Source of the DNA: Chamaelirium japonicum
Lineage: Eukaryota; Streptophyta; Magnoliopsida; Liliales; Melanthiaceae
Direction of reading: 5' to 3'
Assembly: GCA_947650365.1 (NCBI GenBank)
Contig: OX393551.1
Location: 61,001,173-61,065,172 of the forward strand
DNA: 64,000 bases
The notes under the pieces: generated by a model
Seen by the model: only the letters and a program-made list of their open reading frames with translations
Databases searched by the model: none
What the model was told of the DNA's origin: nothing
Shown: one piece after another, positions 34,794 to 49,959 of the stretch
How positions within the stretch are numbered: position 1 is the stretch's first letter
Layout: every line of letters starts with the position of its first letter
Made by a program: the position numbers and the translations under genes

Positions 34794-37700
34794 CATTCTT
34801 ACTCATTCGTACGATCCATTCTAATTAATTCGTACGAATGTATCCATTATAATTCATTCGTATGATCCATTCTAATTCATTCGCACGATCCATTCTAATT
34901 CATTCGTATGATACATTCTAATTCATTCGCACGATCTATTATAATTCATTCGTACGATCTATTCTACTTCATTAGCACGATCCATTCTAATTCATTCGTA
35001 CTATCCATTCTATTTCATTCGTACGATCGATTCTTACTAATTCGTACGATCCATTCTAATTCATTCGCACGAACGTATCCATTCTAATTCATTCGACCGA
35101 TCCATTCTAATTCATTCGCACGATCCATTCTAATTCATTTATACGATCCATTCTAATTCATTCACACGAATGTATTCATTCTAATTTATTCGTACGATGC
35201 ATTCTAATTCATTCGCACAATCTATTCTAATTCATTCGTACGATCCATTCTAATTCATTCGCACGATCCATTCTAATTCATTCTTACAATCCATCCTAAT
35301 TCTTTTGCACGAATGTATCCATTCTAATTCATTCGTACGATCCATTCTAATTCCTTCGTACGATCCATTCTAATTCCTTCGTACGATCCATTCTATTTCA
35401 TTCGTATGATCCATTCTAATTCCTTCGTACGATCCATTCTAATTCATTCCCATGAATGTATCCATTCTAATTCGTTCGTACGATTCATTCTAATTCATTC
35501 GTACAATCCATTCTTTCGTATGTATCCATTCTAGTTCATTCGTACAATCCATTCTAATTCATTCACACGATCCATTGTAATTCATCAATACGATCCATTC
35601 TAATTCATTCATACGATCTATTCTAATTCAGTCGCACGATCCATTCTAATTCATTCATACAATCCATTCTAATTCATTCGTACGATCCATTCTAATACAT
35701 TCGCACAGTCAAATCTAATTTATTTGTACGATCCATTCTAATTCATTAGCACGATCTATTCCAATTCATTCATACGATCCATTCTATTTCATTCGTACGA
35801 TCCATTCTTACTCATTCGTACGATCCATTCTAATTCATTCGCACGATCCATTATAATTCATTCATACGATCCATTCTATTTCATTCGTACGATCCATTCT
35901 TACTCATTCGTACGATCCATTCTAATTCATTCGCACGAATGTATCCATTCTAATTCATTCGTACGATCCATTCTAATTCATTCGCACGATCCATTCTAAT
36001 TCATTTGTACGATCCATTCTAATTCATTCGTACAATCCATTCTAATTCATTCGTACCATCCATTCTAATTCATTCGCACGAATATATCATTTTAATTCAT
36101 TTGTACGATCCATTCTTTCGCACACTCATACGTACGATCCATTCGAATTCATTCGTACGATCCATTCTGATTCTAATTCGGACGATCCATTCTAATTCTT
36201 TCGCACGAATGTATCTATTCTAATTCATTCGTACGATCCATTCTAATTCATTCGTACGATCCATTCTAATTTATTCATACGATCCATTCTAATTCTTTTG
36301 CACGAATGTATCCATTCTAATTCATTCGTACGATCCATTCTAATTCCTTCGTACGATCCATTCTAACTCTTTCGTATGATCCATTCTATTTCATTCGTAT
36401 GATCCATTCTAATTCCTTCGTACGATCCATTCTAATTAATTCCTATGAATGTATCCATTCTAATTCATACATACGATCCATTCAAATTCATTTATACGAT
36501 CCAATCTAATTAATTCATACGATCCATTTTAATTCATTCGCACGAATATATCCATTTTAATTCATTCGTACGATCGATTCTAACTCATTCGCACAATCTA
36601 TTCTAATTCATTCGTACGATTCATTCTAATTCATTCGCACGATCCATTCTAATTCATTCATACGATCCATTCTAATTCATTCGTATGATCCAATCTAATT
36701 CATTCGCACGATCCATTCTAATTCATTCATACGAGCTATTCTAATTCATTCATACAATCAATTCTAATTCTTTCGGACTAATGTATCCATTCTAATTCAT
36801 TCGTACGATCCATTCTAATTCCTTCGTACGATCTATTCTAATTCCTTCGTACGATCCATTCTATTTCATTCGTATGATCCATTCTAATTCCTTCGTACGA
36901 TCCATTCTAATTCATTCCCTTGAATGTATCCATTCTAATTCATACGTACGATCCATTCTAATTCATTCATACGATCCAATCTAATTCATTCATACGATCC
37001 ATTCTAATTCATTCGCACGAATGTATCCATTCTAATTCATTCATACGATCCATTCTAATTCATTCGCACAATTTATTCTAATTCATTCGTACGATCCATT
37101 CTAATTCATTAGCACGATCTATTCTAATTCATTCGTATGATCCATTCTAATTCATTCGCACGATCCATTCCAATTCATTCGTACGATCCATTCTAATTCA
37201 TTCATACGATCCATTCTAATTCATTCATGCAATCCATTCTAATTCATTCTTATTCATTCGCTTGATCTATTCTTATCCATTCATATGATCCATTCAATCT
37301 AATTCATTCGCACGATCCAATCTCATTCATTCGCACGATCCAGTCTATTTCATTCGTACGATCCATTCTTACTCATTCGTACGATCCATTCTAATTCATT
37401 CGCACGAATGTATCCTCATTCGCACGATCCATTCTAATTCATTTGCACGATCTATTCTAATTCATTGATACAATTCATTCTAATTCTTTTGCACGAATGT
37501 ATCCATTCTAATTCATTCGTACGATCCATTCTTATTCCTTCAAACGATCCATTCTAATTCCTTCGTACGATTTATTTTATTTCATTCGTATGATCCATTC
37601 TAATTCCTTCGTACGATCCATTCTAATTCATTCGACGATCCATTCTAATTCATTCAGACAATCCATTCTAATTCTTTCGCGCGAATGTATCCATTCTAAT

Positions 37701-37974
37701 TCATTCGTACGATCCACCCTAATTCCTTCGTATGATCCATTCTAATTCATTCGCACGAATGTATCCATTCTAATTCATTCGTACGATCCATTCGAATTCA
37801 TTCATACAATCCATTCTAATTCATTCATACGATCCATTCTAATTCATTCGCACGAATGTATCCATTCTAATTCATTCGTACGATCCATTCTTATTCATTC
37901 GCACAATCTATTCTAATTCATTCGTACGATCCATTCTAATTCATTCGCACGATCCATTCTAATTCATTTGCACG
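34789..37974 (-). repeat. 23-bp satellite, remainder of reverse block R3
   Basis: Continues the block interrupted by element B. It matches 50065-53440 in the order of rare variants, for instance CGTACTATCCATTC followed by ATTTC and CGATCGATTC near 35006 and 50304. It ends in a switch at about 37974 with CACGCGTACGAAAG. Confidence 0.94.
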
Positions 37975-40900
37975 CGTACGAAAGAATTAGAATAGATTGT
38001 GTGAATGAATTATAATGGATACATTCGTGCGAATGAATTAGAATGGATCGTATGAATGAATTAGAATGGATCGTGCGAATGAATTAGAATGGATCATACG
38101 AATGAATTAGAATGGATCGTGCGAATGAATTAGAATGGATCGTACGAATGAATTAGAATGGATACATTCGTGCGAATGAATTAGAGTGGATCGTACGAAT
38201 GAGTAAGAATGGATCGTACGAATGAAATAGAATGGGTCGTACGAATGAATTAGAATGTATTGTGCTAATGAATTAGAATGGATCGTACGAATGAATTAGA
38301 ATAGATTGTGCGAATGAATTAGAATGGATCGTACGAATGAATTAGAATAGATACATTCGTGCGAATGAATTAGAATGGATCGTATGAATGAATTAGATTG
38401 GATCGTATGAATGAATGAGAATGGATCGTACGTATGAATTAGAATGGATATATTCATGCGAATGAATTAGAATGGATTGTACGAAGGAATTAGAATGGAT
38501 CGTACGAAGGAATTAAAATGGATCGTATGAATGAATTAGAATGGATACATTCGTGCAAAAGAATTAGAATGAATTAGAATGGATCGTACAAATTAATTAG
38601 AATGGATCGTGCGAATGAATTAGAATGGATCGTACGAATAAATTAGAATAGATTGTGCGAATGAATTAGAATGGATCATACGAATGAATTAGAATGGATA
38701 CATTTGTGCGAATGAATTAGAATAGATCGTATGAATGAATTAGAATGGATCGTATGAATGAATTCGAATGGATCGTACGAATGAATTAGAATAGATACAT
38801 TCGTGCGAATGAATTAGAATGGATCATACGAAGGAATTAGGGTGGATCGTACGAATGAATTAGAATGGATACATTCGTGCGAAAGAATTAGAATGGGTTG
38901 TATGAATGAATTAGAATGGATCGTATGAATGAATTAGAATGGATCGTGCGAATGAATTAGAATGGATGGTACGAATGAATTAGAATGGATCGTATGAATG
39001 AATTAGAATGGATCGTGCGAATGAATTAGAATGGATCGTACGAATGAATTAGAAAGGATAAATTCGTGCGAATGAATTAGAATGTATTGTACGAATAAGT
39101 AAGAATGGATCGTACGAATCAAATAGAATGGATCGTACGAATGAATTAGAATGGATCGTGCTAATGAATTAGAATGGATCGTACGAATGAATCAGAATAG
39201 ATTGTGCGAATGAATTAGAATGGATCGTACGAATGAATTAGAATGGATACATTCGTGCGAATGAATTAGAATGGATCGTATAAATGAATTAGATTGGATC
39301 GTATGAATGAATTAGAATGAATCGTACGTATGAATTAGAATGGATACATTCATGGGAATAAATTAGAATGGATCGTACGAAGAAATTAGAATGGATCATA
39401 CGAATAAAATAGAATGGATCGTACGAAGGAATTAGAATGGATCGTATGAAGGAATTAGAATGGATCGTACGAAGGAATTAGAATGGATCGTACGAATGAA
39501 TTAGAATGGATACATTCGTGCAAAAGAATTAGATTGGATTGTATGAATGAATTAGAATGGATTGTGCAAATGAATTAGAATGGATCGTGTAAATGAATTA
39601 GAATGGATCGTACGAATGAATTAGAATGGATTGTGCGAATGAATTAGAATGGATCGTACGAATGGATTAGAATGGATACATTCGTGCGAATGAATTAGAA
39701 TAGATCGTATGAATGAATTAGATTGGATCGTATGAATGAATTAGAATGGATCGTACGTATGAATTAGAATTGATACATTCATGGGAATGAATTAGAATGG
39801 ATCGTACGAAGAAATTAGAATGGATCGTACGAAGAAATTAGAATGGATCGTACGAAGGAATTATAATGGATCGTACGAAGGAATTAGAATGGATCGTACG
39901 AATTAATTAGAATGGATACATTCGTGCAAAAGAATTAGAATGGATTGTATGAATGAATTAGAATGGATCGTACAAATGAATTAGAATGGATCGTGCGAAT
40001 GAATTAGAATTGATCATACGAATGGATTAGAATAGATTGTGCGAATGAACTAGAATGGATCGTACGAATGAATTAGAATGGATACATTCATGCGAATGAA
40101 TTAGAATGGATCGTATGAATGAATTAGATTGGATCGTATGAATGAATTAGAATGGATCGTACGTATGAATTAGAATGGATACATTCAAGGGAATGAATTA
40201 TAATGGATCGTATGAAGGAATTTGAATGGATCATACGAATGAAATAGAATGGATCGTACGAAGGAATTAGAATAGATCGTACGAAGGAATTAGAATGGAT
40301 CGTACGAATGAATTAGAATGGATACATTCGTCCGAAAGAATTAGAATTGATTGTATGAATGAATTAGAATAGTTCGTATGAATGAATTAGAAAGGATCGT
40401 GCGAATGAATTAGAATGGATCATACGAATGAATTAGAATGGATCATATGAATGAATTAGAATGGATCGTGCGAATGAATTAGAATGAATCGTACGAATGA
40501 ATTAAAATAGATTGTGCGAATGAATTAGAATGGATCGTACGAATGAATTAAAATGGATATATTCGTGCGAATGAATTAAAATGGATCGTATGAATGAATT
40601 AGATTGCATCGTATAAATGAATTTGAATGGATCGTATGTATGAATTAGAATGGATACATTCATAGGAATTAATTAGAATGGATCGTACGAAGGAATTAGA
40701 ATGGATCATACGAATGAAATAGAATGGATCATACGAAGGAGTTAGAATGGATCGTACGAAGGAATTAGAATGGATCGTACGAATGAATTAGAATGGATAC
40801 ATTCGTGCAAAAGAATTAGAATGGATCGCATGAATAAATTAGAATGGATCATACGAATGAATTAGAATGGATCGTACGAATGAATTAGAATGGATACATT

Positions 40901-43900
40901 CGTGCGAAAGAATTAGAATGGATCGTCCGAATTAGAATCAGAATGGATCGTACGAATGAATTCGAATGGATCGTACATATGAGTGTGCGAAAGAATGGAT
41001 CGTACAAATGAATTAAAATGATATATTCGTGCGAATGAATTAGAATGGATGGTACGAATGAATTAGAATGGATTGTACGAATGAATTAGAATGGATCGTA
41101 CAAATGAATTAGAATGGATCGTGCGAATGAATTAGAATGGATCGTACGAATGAATTAGAATGGATACATTCGTGCGAATGAATTAGAATGGATCGTACGA
41201 ATGAGTAAGAATGGATCGTACGAATGAACTAGAATGGATCGTATGAATGAATTATAATGGATCGTGCGAATGAATTAGAATGGATCGTACGAATGAGTAA
41301 GAATGGATCGTACGAATGAAATAGAATGGATCGTATGAATGAATTGGAATAGATCGTGCTAATGAATTAGAATGGATCATACAAATAAATTAGAATTGAT
41401 TGTGCGAATGTATTAGAATGGATCGTACGAATGAATTAGAATGGATTGTATGAATGAATTAGAATGGATCGTGCGACTGAATTAGAATAGATCGTATGAA
41501 TGAATTAGAATGGATCGTATGAATGAATTAGAATGGATCGTGTGAATGAATTAGAATGGATCGTACGAATGAACTAGAATGGATACATACGAAAGAATGG
41601 ATTGTACGAATGAATTAGAATGTATCGTACGAACGAATTAGAATGGATACATTCATGGGAATGAATTAGAATGGATCGTACGAAGGAATTAGAATGGATC
41701 ATACGAATGAAATAGAATGGATCGTACGAAGGAATTAGAATGGATCGTACGAAGGAATTAGAATGGATCGTACGAATGAATTAGAATGGATACATTCGTG
41801 CAAAAGAATTAGGATGGATTGTAAGAATGAATTAGAATGGATCGTGCGAATGAATTAGAATGGATCGTACGAATGAATTACAATAGATTGTGCGAATGAA
41901 TTAGAATGCATCGTATGAATAAATTAGAATGAATACATTCGTGCGAATGAATTAGAATGGATCGTATAAATGAATTAGAATGGATCGTGCGAATGAATTA
42001 GAATGGATCGGTCGAATGAATTAGAATGGATACGTTCGTGCGAATGAATTAGAATGGATCGTACGAATTAGTAAGAATCGATCGTACGAACGAAATAGAA
42101 TGGATAGTACGAATGAATTAGAATGGATCGTGCTAATAAAGTAGAATGGATCGTACGAATTAATTAGAATAGATCGTGCGAATGAATTAGAATGGATCAT
42201 ATGAATGAATTAGAATGGATCGTAAGAATGAATTAGAATGGATCGTGCGAATGAATTAGAATGGATCATACGAATGAATTATAATGGATACATTCGTACG
42301 AATTAATTAGAATGGATCGTATGAATGAATAAGAATGGATCGTACGAATAAAATAGAATGGATCGTATGAATGAATTAGAATGGGTCGTGCGAATGAATT
42401 ATAATGGATCGTACGAATGAGTAAGAATTGATCATACGAATGAAATAGAATGGATCGTACGAATGAATTAGAATGGATCATGCTAATGAATTAGAATGGA
42501 TCGTACGAATGAATTAGAATAGATTGTGCGAATAAATTAGAATGGATCGTACGAATGAATTAGAATGGATACATTCGTGTGAATGAATTAGAATGGATCG
42601 TATGAATGAATTAGAATGGATCGTGCGAATGAATTATAATGGATCGTACGAATGAATTAGAATGGATCGTGCGAATGAATTAGAATAGATTGTGCGAAGG
42701 AATTAGAATGGATCGTACGAATGAATTAGAATGGATACATTCGTGCGAATGAATTAGAATGGATCTTATGAATGAATTAGATTGGATCGTATGAATGAAT
42801 TAGAATGGATCGTACGTATGAATTAGAATGGATATATTCATGGGAATGAATTAGAATGGATCGTACGAAGAAATTAGAATGGATCATACGAATGAAATAG
42901 ATTGGATCGTACGAAGGAATTAGAATGGATCGTACGAAGGAATTATAATGGATCATACGAAGGAATTAGAATGGATCGTATGAATGAATTAGAGTGGATA
43001 CATTTGTGCAAAAGAATTAGAATAGATTGTATGAATGAATTAGAATGGATCGTGCAAATGAATTAGAATGGATCGTGCTAATGAATTAGAATGGATCGTA
43101 CGAATGAATTAGAATAGATTGTGCTAATGAATTAGAATGGATCGTACGAATGAATTAGAATGGATACATTCGTGCGAATGAATTAGAATGGATCATACGA
43201 ATGAGTAAGAATGGATCGTACGATTGAAATAGAATGGATCATACGAATGAATTAGAATAGATCGTGCTAATGAATTAGAATGGATCGTACGAATGAATTA
43301 GAATAGATTGTGCGAATAAATTAGAATGGATCGTACGAATGAATTAGAATGGATACATTCGTGTGAATAAATTAGAATGGATCGTATGAATGAATTAGAA
43401 CGGATCGTATGAATGAATTAGAATGGATCATGCGAATGAATTAGAATGGATCGTACGAATGAATTAGAATGGATCGTATGAATGAATTAGAATGGATCGT
43501 GCGAATGAATTAGAATAGATTGTGCGAATGAATTAGAATGGATCGTACGAATGAATTCGAATGGATACATTCGTGCGAATGAATTAGAATGGATCTTATG
43601 AATGAATTAGATTGGATCGTATGAATGAATTAGAATGGATCGTACGTATGAATTTGAATGGATACATTCATGGGAATGAATTAGAATGGATCGTATGAAG
43701 GAATTAGAATGGATCATACGAATGAAATAGAATGAATCGTACGAAGGAATTTGAATGGATCGTACGAAGGAATTATAATGGATTATACGAACGAATTAGA
43801 ACGGATCGTACGAATGAATTAGAATGGATACATTTGTGCAAAAGAATTAGAATGGATTGTATGAATGAATTAGAATGGATCGTGCAAATGAATTAGAATG

Positions 43901-46900
43901 GATCGTGCGAATGAATTAGAATGGATCGTACGAATGAATTAGAATAGATTGTGCGAATGAATTATTATGGATCGTACGAATGAATTAGAATGGATACATT
44001 CGTGCGAATGAATTAGAAAAGATCGTATGAATGAATTAGAATGGATCGTATGAATGAATTCGAATGGATCTTACGAATGAATTAGAATGGATGCATTTGT
44101 TCGAATGAATAAGAATGGATCATACGAAGGAATTAGGGTGGATCATACGAATGAATTATAATGGAAACATTCGTGCGAAAGAATTAGAACTAATTGTATG
44201 AATGAATTAGAATGGATCATATGAATGAATTAGAATGGATCGTGCGAATTAATTAGAATGGATCGTACGAATGAATTAGAATGGATCGTATGAATGAATT
44301 AGTATAGATCGTGCAAATGAATTAGAATGGATCATACGATTGAATTAGAATGGATACATTCGTTCGAATAAATTAGAATGGATCTTACGAATGAGTAAGA
44401 ATGGATATACGAATGAAATAGAATGGATCGTACAAATGAATTAGAATGGATCGTGCTAACGAATTAGAATGGATCGTACGAACGAATTAGAATAGATTGT
44501 GTGAATGAATTAGAATGGATCATACGAATGAATTAGAATGTATCATATAAATGAATTTGAATGGATCGTGCCAATGAATTAGAATGGATCGTTCGAATGA
44601 ATTAGAATAGATACAGTCGTTCGAATGAATTAGAATGGATCGTATGAATGAGTAAGAATGGATCATACGAATGAAATAGAATGGATCGTACGAATGAATT
44701 AGAATGGATCATGCTAATGAATTCGAATGGATCGTACGAATGAATTAGAAAAGATAGTGCGAATGAATTAGAATGGATCGTACGAATGTATTAGAATGGA
44801 TACATTTGTGCGAATGAATTAGAATGGATCGTATGAATGAATTAGATTGGATCATATGAATGAATTAGAATTGATCGTACGTATGAATTAGAATGGATAA
44901 ATTCATGGGAATGAATTAGAATGGATCATACGAAGGAATTAGAATGGATCATACGAATGAAATAGAATTGATCGTACGAAGGAATTAGAATGGATCGTAC
45001 GAAGGAATTAGAATGGATACATTCGTGCAAAAGAATTAGAATGAATTGTATGAATGAATTAGAATGGATTGTGCAAATGAATTAGAATGGATCGTGCAAA
45101 TGAATTAGAATGGATCGTGCGAATGAATTAGAATGGATCGTACGAATGAATTAGAATAGATTGTGCGAATGAATTAGAATGGATCATACGAATGAATTAG
45201 AATGGATACATTCGTGCGAATGAATTAGAATGGATCATATGAATGAATTAGAATAGATCGTATGAATGAATTCGAATGGATCGTACGAATGAATCAGAAT
45301 GGATACATTCATGTGAATGAATTAGAATGGATCATACGAAGGAATTAGGGTGGATCGTACGAATGAATCAGAATGGATACATTCGTGCGAAAGAATTGGA
45401 ATGGATTTTATGAATGAATTAGAATGGATCGTATGAATGAATTAGAATGGATCGTACGAATGAATTAGAATGGATCGTACAAATGAATTAGAATGGATCG
45501 TACGAATGAGTTAGAATGGATCGTGCGAATGAGTTAGAATGGATCGTGCGAATGAATTAGAATGGATATATTCGTGTGAATAAATTGGAATGGATCGTAC
45601 GAATGAGTAAGAATGGATCGTACGAATGAAATAGAATGGATCGTACGAATGAATTAGAATGGATCGTCCTAATGAATTAGAATGGATCGTACGAATGAAT
45701 TAGAATAGATTGTGCGAATGAATTAGAATGGAACTTACGAATAAATTAAAATGGATCGTATGAATGATTTAGAATGGATCGTGCAAATTAATTAGAATGG
45801 ATCGTACGAATGAATTAGAATGGATACATTCGTGCGAATGAATTAGAATGGATCGTGCGAATGAGTAAGAATGAATCGTACGAATGAAACAGAATGGATC
45901 ATACGAATGAATTAGAGTGGATCGTGCTAATGAATTAGAATGGATCGTACGAATGAATTAGAATAGATTGTGCGAAAGTATTAGAATGGATCATACGAAT
46001 AAATTAGAATGGATACATTAGTGCGAATGAATTAGAATGGATCGTGTGAATGAATTAGAATGGATCATATGAATGAATTAGAATGGATCGTGCTAATGAA
46101 TTAGAATGGATCGTACGAATGAATTAGAATGGATCGTATGAATGAATTAGAATGGATCGTGCGAATGAATTAGAATGGAACGTACGAATGAATTAGAATG
46201 GATATATTCGTGCGAATGAATTAGAATGGATCGTATGAATGAGTAAGAATGGATCGTACGAATGAAATAGAATGGATTGTACGAATGAATTAGAATGGAT
46301 CGTGCTAACGAATTAGAATGGATCGTACGAATGAATTAGAATAGATTGTGCGGATGAATTAGAATGCATCGTACGAATGAATTAGAATGCATACATTCGT
46401 GCGAATGAATTATAATAGATTGTATGAATGAATTAGATAGGATCGTACGAATGAATTAGAATGGATACATTCGTGAGAAAGAATTAGAATGGATTGTATG
46501 AATGAATTAGAACGGATAGTATGAATGAATTAGAATGGATCGTGCGAATGAATTAGAATGGATCGTACGAATGAATTAGAATGGATCGTATAAATGAATT
46601 AGAATGGATCGTGCGAATAAATTAGAATGGATTGTACGAATGAATTAGAATGGATACATTCGTGCAAATGAATTAGAATGGATCGTACGAATAAGTAAGA
46701 ATGGATCGTACCAGTGAAATTGAATGGATCGTACGAATGGATTAGAATGGATCGTGCTAATTAATTAGAATGGATCATACAAACGAATTAGAATAGATTG
46801 TGCGAATGAATTAGAATGGATTGTATGAATGAATTAGAATGGATACATTTGTGCGAATGAATTAGAATAGATCGTATGAATGAATTAGAATGGATCGTAT

Positions 46901-49285
46901 GAATGAATTAGAATGGATCGTGCGAATGAATTAGATTGGATCATACGAATGAATTAGAACGGATTGTATGAATGAATTAGAATGGATCATGCGAATGAAT
47001 TAGAATAGATCGTACGAATGAATTAGAATGGATACATTCTTGCGAATGAATTAGAATGGATAGTACGAATGAGTAAGAATGTATCGTACGAATGAAATAG
47101 AATGGATCGTACGAATGAATTAAAATGGATCGTGCTAATGAATTAGAATGGATCGTAGGAATGAATTAGAATAGATTGTGCGAATGAATTAGAATGGATT
47201 GTACGAATGAATTAAAATGGATCGTATGAATGAATTAGCATGGATCGTGCAAAAGAATTAGAATGGATCGTAAGAATGAATTAGAATGGATACATTCGTG
47301 CGAATGAATTAGAATGGATCGTACGAATGAGTAAGAATGGATCGTACGAATGAAATAGAATGGATCGTATGAATGAATTAGAATGGATCGTGCTAATGAA
47401 TTAGAATAGATCGTACGAATGAATTAGAATAGATTGTGCGAATTAATTAGAATGGATCGTACGAATGAATTAGAATGGATACATTCGTGCGAATGAATTA
47501 GAATGGATCGTATGAATGAATTAGATTGGATCGTATGAATGAATTAGAATGGATCGTACGTATGTATTAGAATGGATAAATTCATGGGAATGAATTAGAA
47601 TGGATCGTACGAACGAATTAGAATGGATCATACGAATGAAATAGAATGGATCTTACGAAGGAAATAGAATGGATCGTACGAAGGAATTAGAATGGATACA
47701 TTCGTGCAAAAGAATTAGAATGGATTGTATGAATGAATTAGAATGGATCGTGCAAATGAATTAGAATGGATCGTGCGAATGAATTAGAATTGATCATTCG
47801 AATAAATTAGAATAGATTGTGTGAATGAATTAGAATGGATCATACGAATGAATTAGAATGGATACATTCTTGCGAATGAATTAGAATAGATCGTATGAAT
47901 GAATTAGAATGGATCGTCTGAATTAATTCGAATGGATCGTACGAATGAATTAGAATGGATATATTCGTGCGAATGAATTAGAATGGATCATACGAAGGAA
48001 TTAGGGTGGATCGTACAAATGAATTAGAATGGATACATTCGTGCGAAAGAATTAGAAAGGATTGTATGAATGAATTAGAATGGATTGTGCGAATAAATTA
48101 GAATGGATCGTACGAATGAATTAGAATGGATCGTATAAATGAATTAGAATGGATCATGCGAATGAATTAGAATGGATCGTACGAATGAATTAGAATGGAT
48201 ACATTCGTGCGAATGAACTAGAATGGATCGTACGAATAGGTAAGAATGGATTGTACGAATGAATTAGAATGGATCGTACTAATGAATTAGAATGGATCGT
48301 ACTAATGAATTAGAATAGATCATGCGAATGAATTAGAATGGATCGTACGAATGAATTAGAATGGATCGTATGAATGAATTAGAATGGATCGTGCAAATAA
48401 ATTAGAATGGATCGTACGAATGAAATAGAATAGATTGTGCGAATAAATTATAATGGATCGTACGAATGAAATAGAATGGTTACATTCGTGCGAATGAATT
48501 AGAATGGATCGTATGAATGAATTATATTGGATCGTATGAATGAATTAGAATGGATCATACGTATGAATTAGAATGGATACATTCATGGGAATGAATTAGA
48601 ATGGATCGTATGAATGAATTAGATTGGATCGTGCAAATGAATTAGAATGGATCGTGCTAATGAATTAGAATGGATCGTGCTAATGAATTAGAATGGATAC
48701 ATTCGTGCGAATGAATTAGAATGGATCATACGAAGGAATTAGGGTGGATCGTATGAATCAATTAGAATGGATACATTCATGCGAAAGAATTAGAATAGAT
48801 TGTATGAATGAATTAGAATGGATCGTGCGAATGAATAAGAATGGATCGTACGAATGAATTAGAATGGATCGTGCGAATGAATTAGAATGGATCGTACGAA
48901 TGAATTAGAATGGATCGTGCAAATGAATTAGAATGGATCGTATGAATGAATTCGAATTTGAATGAATTAGAATGGATTGTACGAATGAATTAGAATAGAT
49001 CGTGCTAATGAATTAGAATGGATCGTACGAATGAATTAGAATAGATTGTACGAATGAATTAGAATGGACCGTACGAATGAATTAGAATGGATACATTCGT
49101 GCGAATGAATTAGAATGGATCGTATGAATGAATTAGATTGGATCGTATAAATGAATTAGAATGGATCGTATGTATGAATTAGAATGGATACATTCATGGG
49201 AATGAATTAGAATGGATCGTACGAATGAATTAGAATGGATCATACGAATGAAATAGAATGGATCGTACGAAGGAATTTGAATGTA
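37975..49285 (+). repeat. 23-bp satellite, forward block F3
   Basis: Longest single-orientation block (11.3 kb). Higher-order groups recur, marked by GATACATTCATGGG and GGAATTAGGGTGG; neighbouring groups are often about 400-430 bp apart. Its first part matches 53441 onward at an offset near 15.5 kb. Further right the offset drops to about 12.7-13.0 kb, so one copy gained or lost about 2.5 kb. No gene is visible. Confidence 0.94.
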
Positions 49286-49377
49286 CCATCCATTCTAATT
49301 CCTTCGTATAAATGTATCCATTCTAATTCATTCGTACGATCCATTCTAATTCATTCGCACGATCCATTCTAATTCAT
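49286..49377 (-). repeat. 23-bp satellite, small reverse island
   Basis: About four monomers in reverse sense (ATCCATTCTAATTCCTTCG ... CTAATTCATT) between two forward blocks. No such island is visible at the homologous place near 21140-21190, so it arose after the super-repeat duplicated or was lost from the other copy. Confidence 0.85.
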
Positions 49378-49946
49378 TGAGTAAGAATGGATCGTACGAA
49401 TGAAATAGAATGGATCGTACGAATGAATTAGAATGGATCGTGCTAATGAATTAGAATGGATCGTACGAATAATTTAGAATAGATTGTGCGAATGAATTAG
49501 AATGGATCGTACGAATGAATTAGAATGGATACATTCGTGCGAATCAATTAGAATGGATCGTATGAATGAATTAGATTGGATCGTATGAACAAATTAGAAT
49601 GGATCGTACGTATGAATTCGAATAGATACATTTATGGGAATGAATTAGAATGGATCGTATGAAGGAATTAGAATGGATCGTACGAAGGAATTAGAATGGA
49701 TCGTACGAATGAATTAGAATGGATACATTCGTGCAAAAGAATTAGAATGGATTGTATGAATGAATTATAATAGATTGTACAAATGAATTAGAATGGATCG
49801 TGCGAATGAATTAGAATGGATCGTACGAATGGATTAGAATAGATTGTGCGAATGAATTAGAATGGATCGTACGAATGAATTAGAATGGATACATTCGTGC
49901 GAATGAATTAGAATGGATCGTATGAATGAATTAGAATGGATCGTAC
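49378..49946 (+). repeat. 23-bp satellite, forward block F4
   Basis: Homologous to roughly 21540-22089, including GGATTAGAATAGATTGTGCG and the palindromic end. It forms the tail of the 15.3-kb super-repeat copy that begins at 22090. Confidence 0.9.
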
Positions 49947-49959
49947 ATACGATCCATTC
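49934..49959. repeat. Palindromic junction between satellite blocks F4 and R5
   Basis: Same 12-bp arms and 2-bp centre as at 22077-22102. It marks the boundary between consecutive super-repeat copies. Confidence 0.85.

Noticed and set aside
42266-42481. Short open reading frame with Ser/Ile/His-rich repeats in the satellite
   Set aside because: It is a direct translation of the satellite in reverse sense, where a run of monomers happens to lack a stop. It has no start context, domain or codon bias apart from the repeat. The frame at 60235-60423 is the same.
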